From: a virus
Reading direction: 5' to 3' (one strand)
DNA length: 49,176 nucleotides
Virus record (IMG/VR): IMGVR_UViG_3300018080_002664
Location: 1-49,176 of that record
A model generated the notes under the pieces. The model ran no database searches. It worked only from the letters and a program-made list of their open reading frames with translations, and was not told where the DNA came from. Below, one piece after another: positions 49,176-49,176 of this stretch. How positions within the stretch are numbered: the stretch's first letter is position 1; every line of letters begins with the position of its first letter. The position numbers were made by a program, and so were the translations under genes.

Positions 49176-49176
49176 A

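Overview
The window reads as a tailed double-stranded DNA bacteriophage (siphovirus-like) of low GC content, roughly 30% by eye. It has a large terminase, portal, capsid protease, HK97-type major capsid protein, major tail protein and an 852-residue tape measure. Stops include TGA, so the standard bacterial code applies. Shine-Dalgarno sites are strong (AAGGAGG type) and the promoters found have a near-perfect sigma-70 form. The host cannot be named. A KpsS/KpsC-like capsule glycosyltransferase domain hints at a host with a polysaccharide surface.

Layout: one plus-strand arm (about 1-8930) carries a tightly overlapping sulfation and glycan operon. In order: HAD phosphatase, small nucleotidyltransferase with an ATP-sulfurylase-like ISGT motif, membrane-anchored APS kinase, three sulfotransferases, a three-domain glycosyltransferase, a DXD glycosyltransferase, a permuted NlpC/P60-like hydrolase and a DUF115/MptE-like protein. 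Small zinc-ribbon and other mini-proteins follow. All remaining clear genes are on the minus strand. From right to left these are an early-type region (48.3-42.3 kb) of small genes, an M17 leucyl aminopeptidase and a tRNA-Gln; then terminase and portal (42.2-38 kb); a surface-protein insert (38-35 kb); protease and capsid (35-31.9 kb); connectors and fibres (31.8-22 kb); and the tail (21.9-9.0 kb). The two arms converge near 8.95 kb.

The right end (48.0-49.18 kb) is a control region. It holds a structured leader RNA candidate, a consensus promoter, a cluster of GTAAAC iteron-like repeats, two tandem 17-bp dyads and a large terminal inverted repeat. Joining the last base to the first gives an open frame with a ribosome binding site leading into the plus-strand operon, so the window may be one complete circular map of a 49,176-bp genome.

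How the genes may work together: the nucleotidyltransferase could make APS, APS kinase would make PAPS, and three sulfotransferases would move sulfate onto a glycan built by the linked glycosyltransferases. The target could be the virion, which carries LamG and beta-helix surface proteins, or the infected cell's surface. The minus strand has three promoters sharing the core AACCTTGACAC. The third is followed after about 100 nt by an intrinsic terminator just before the terminase genes, so late expression may need readthrough. No polymerase, primase, helicase, integrase or clear endolysin was recognised.
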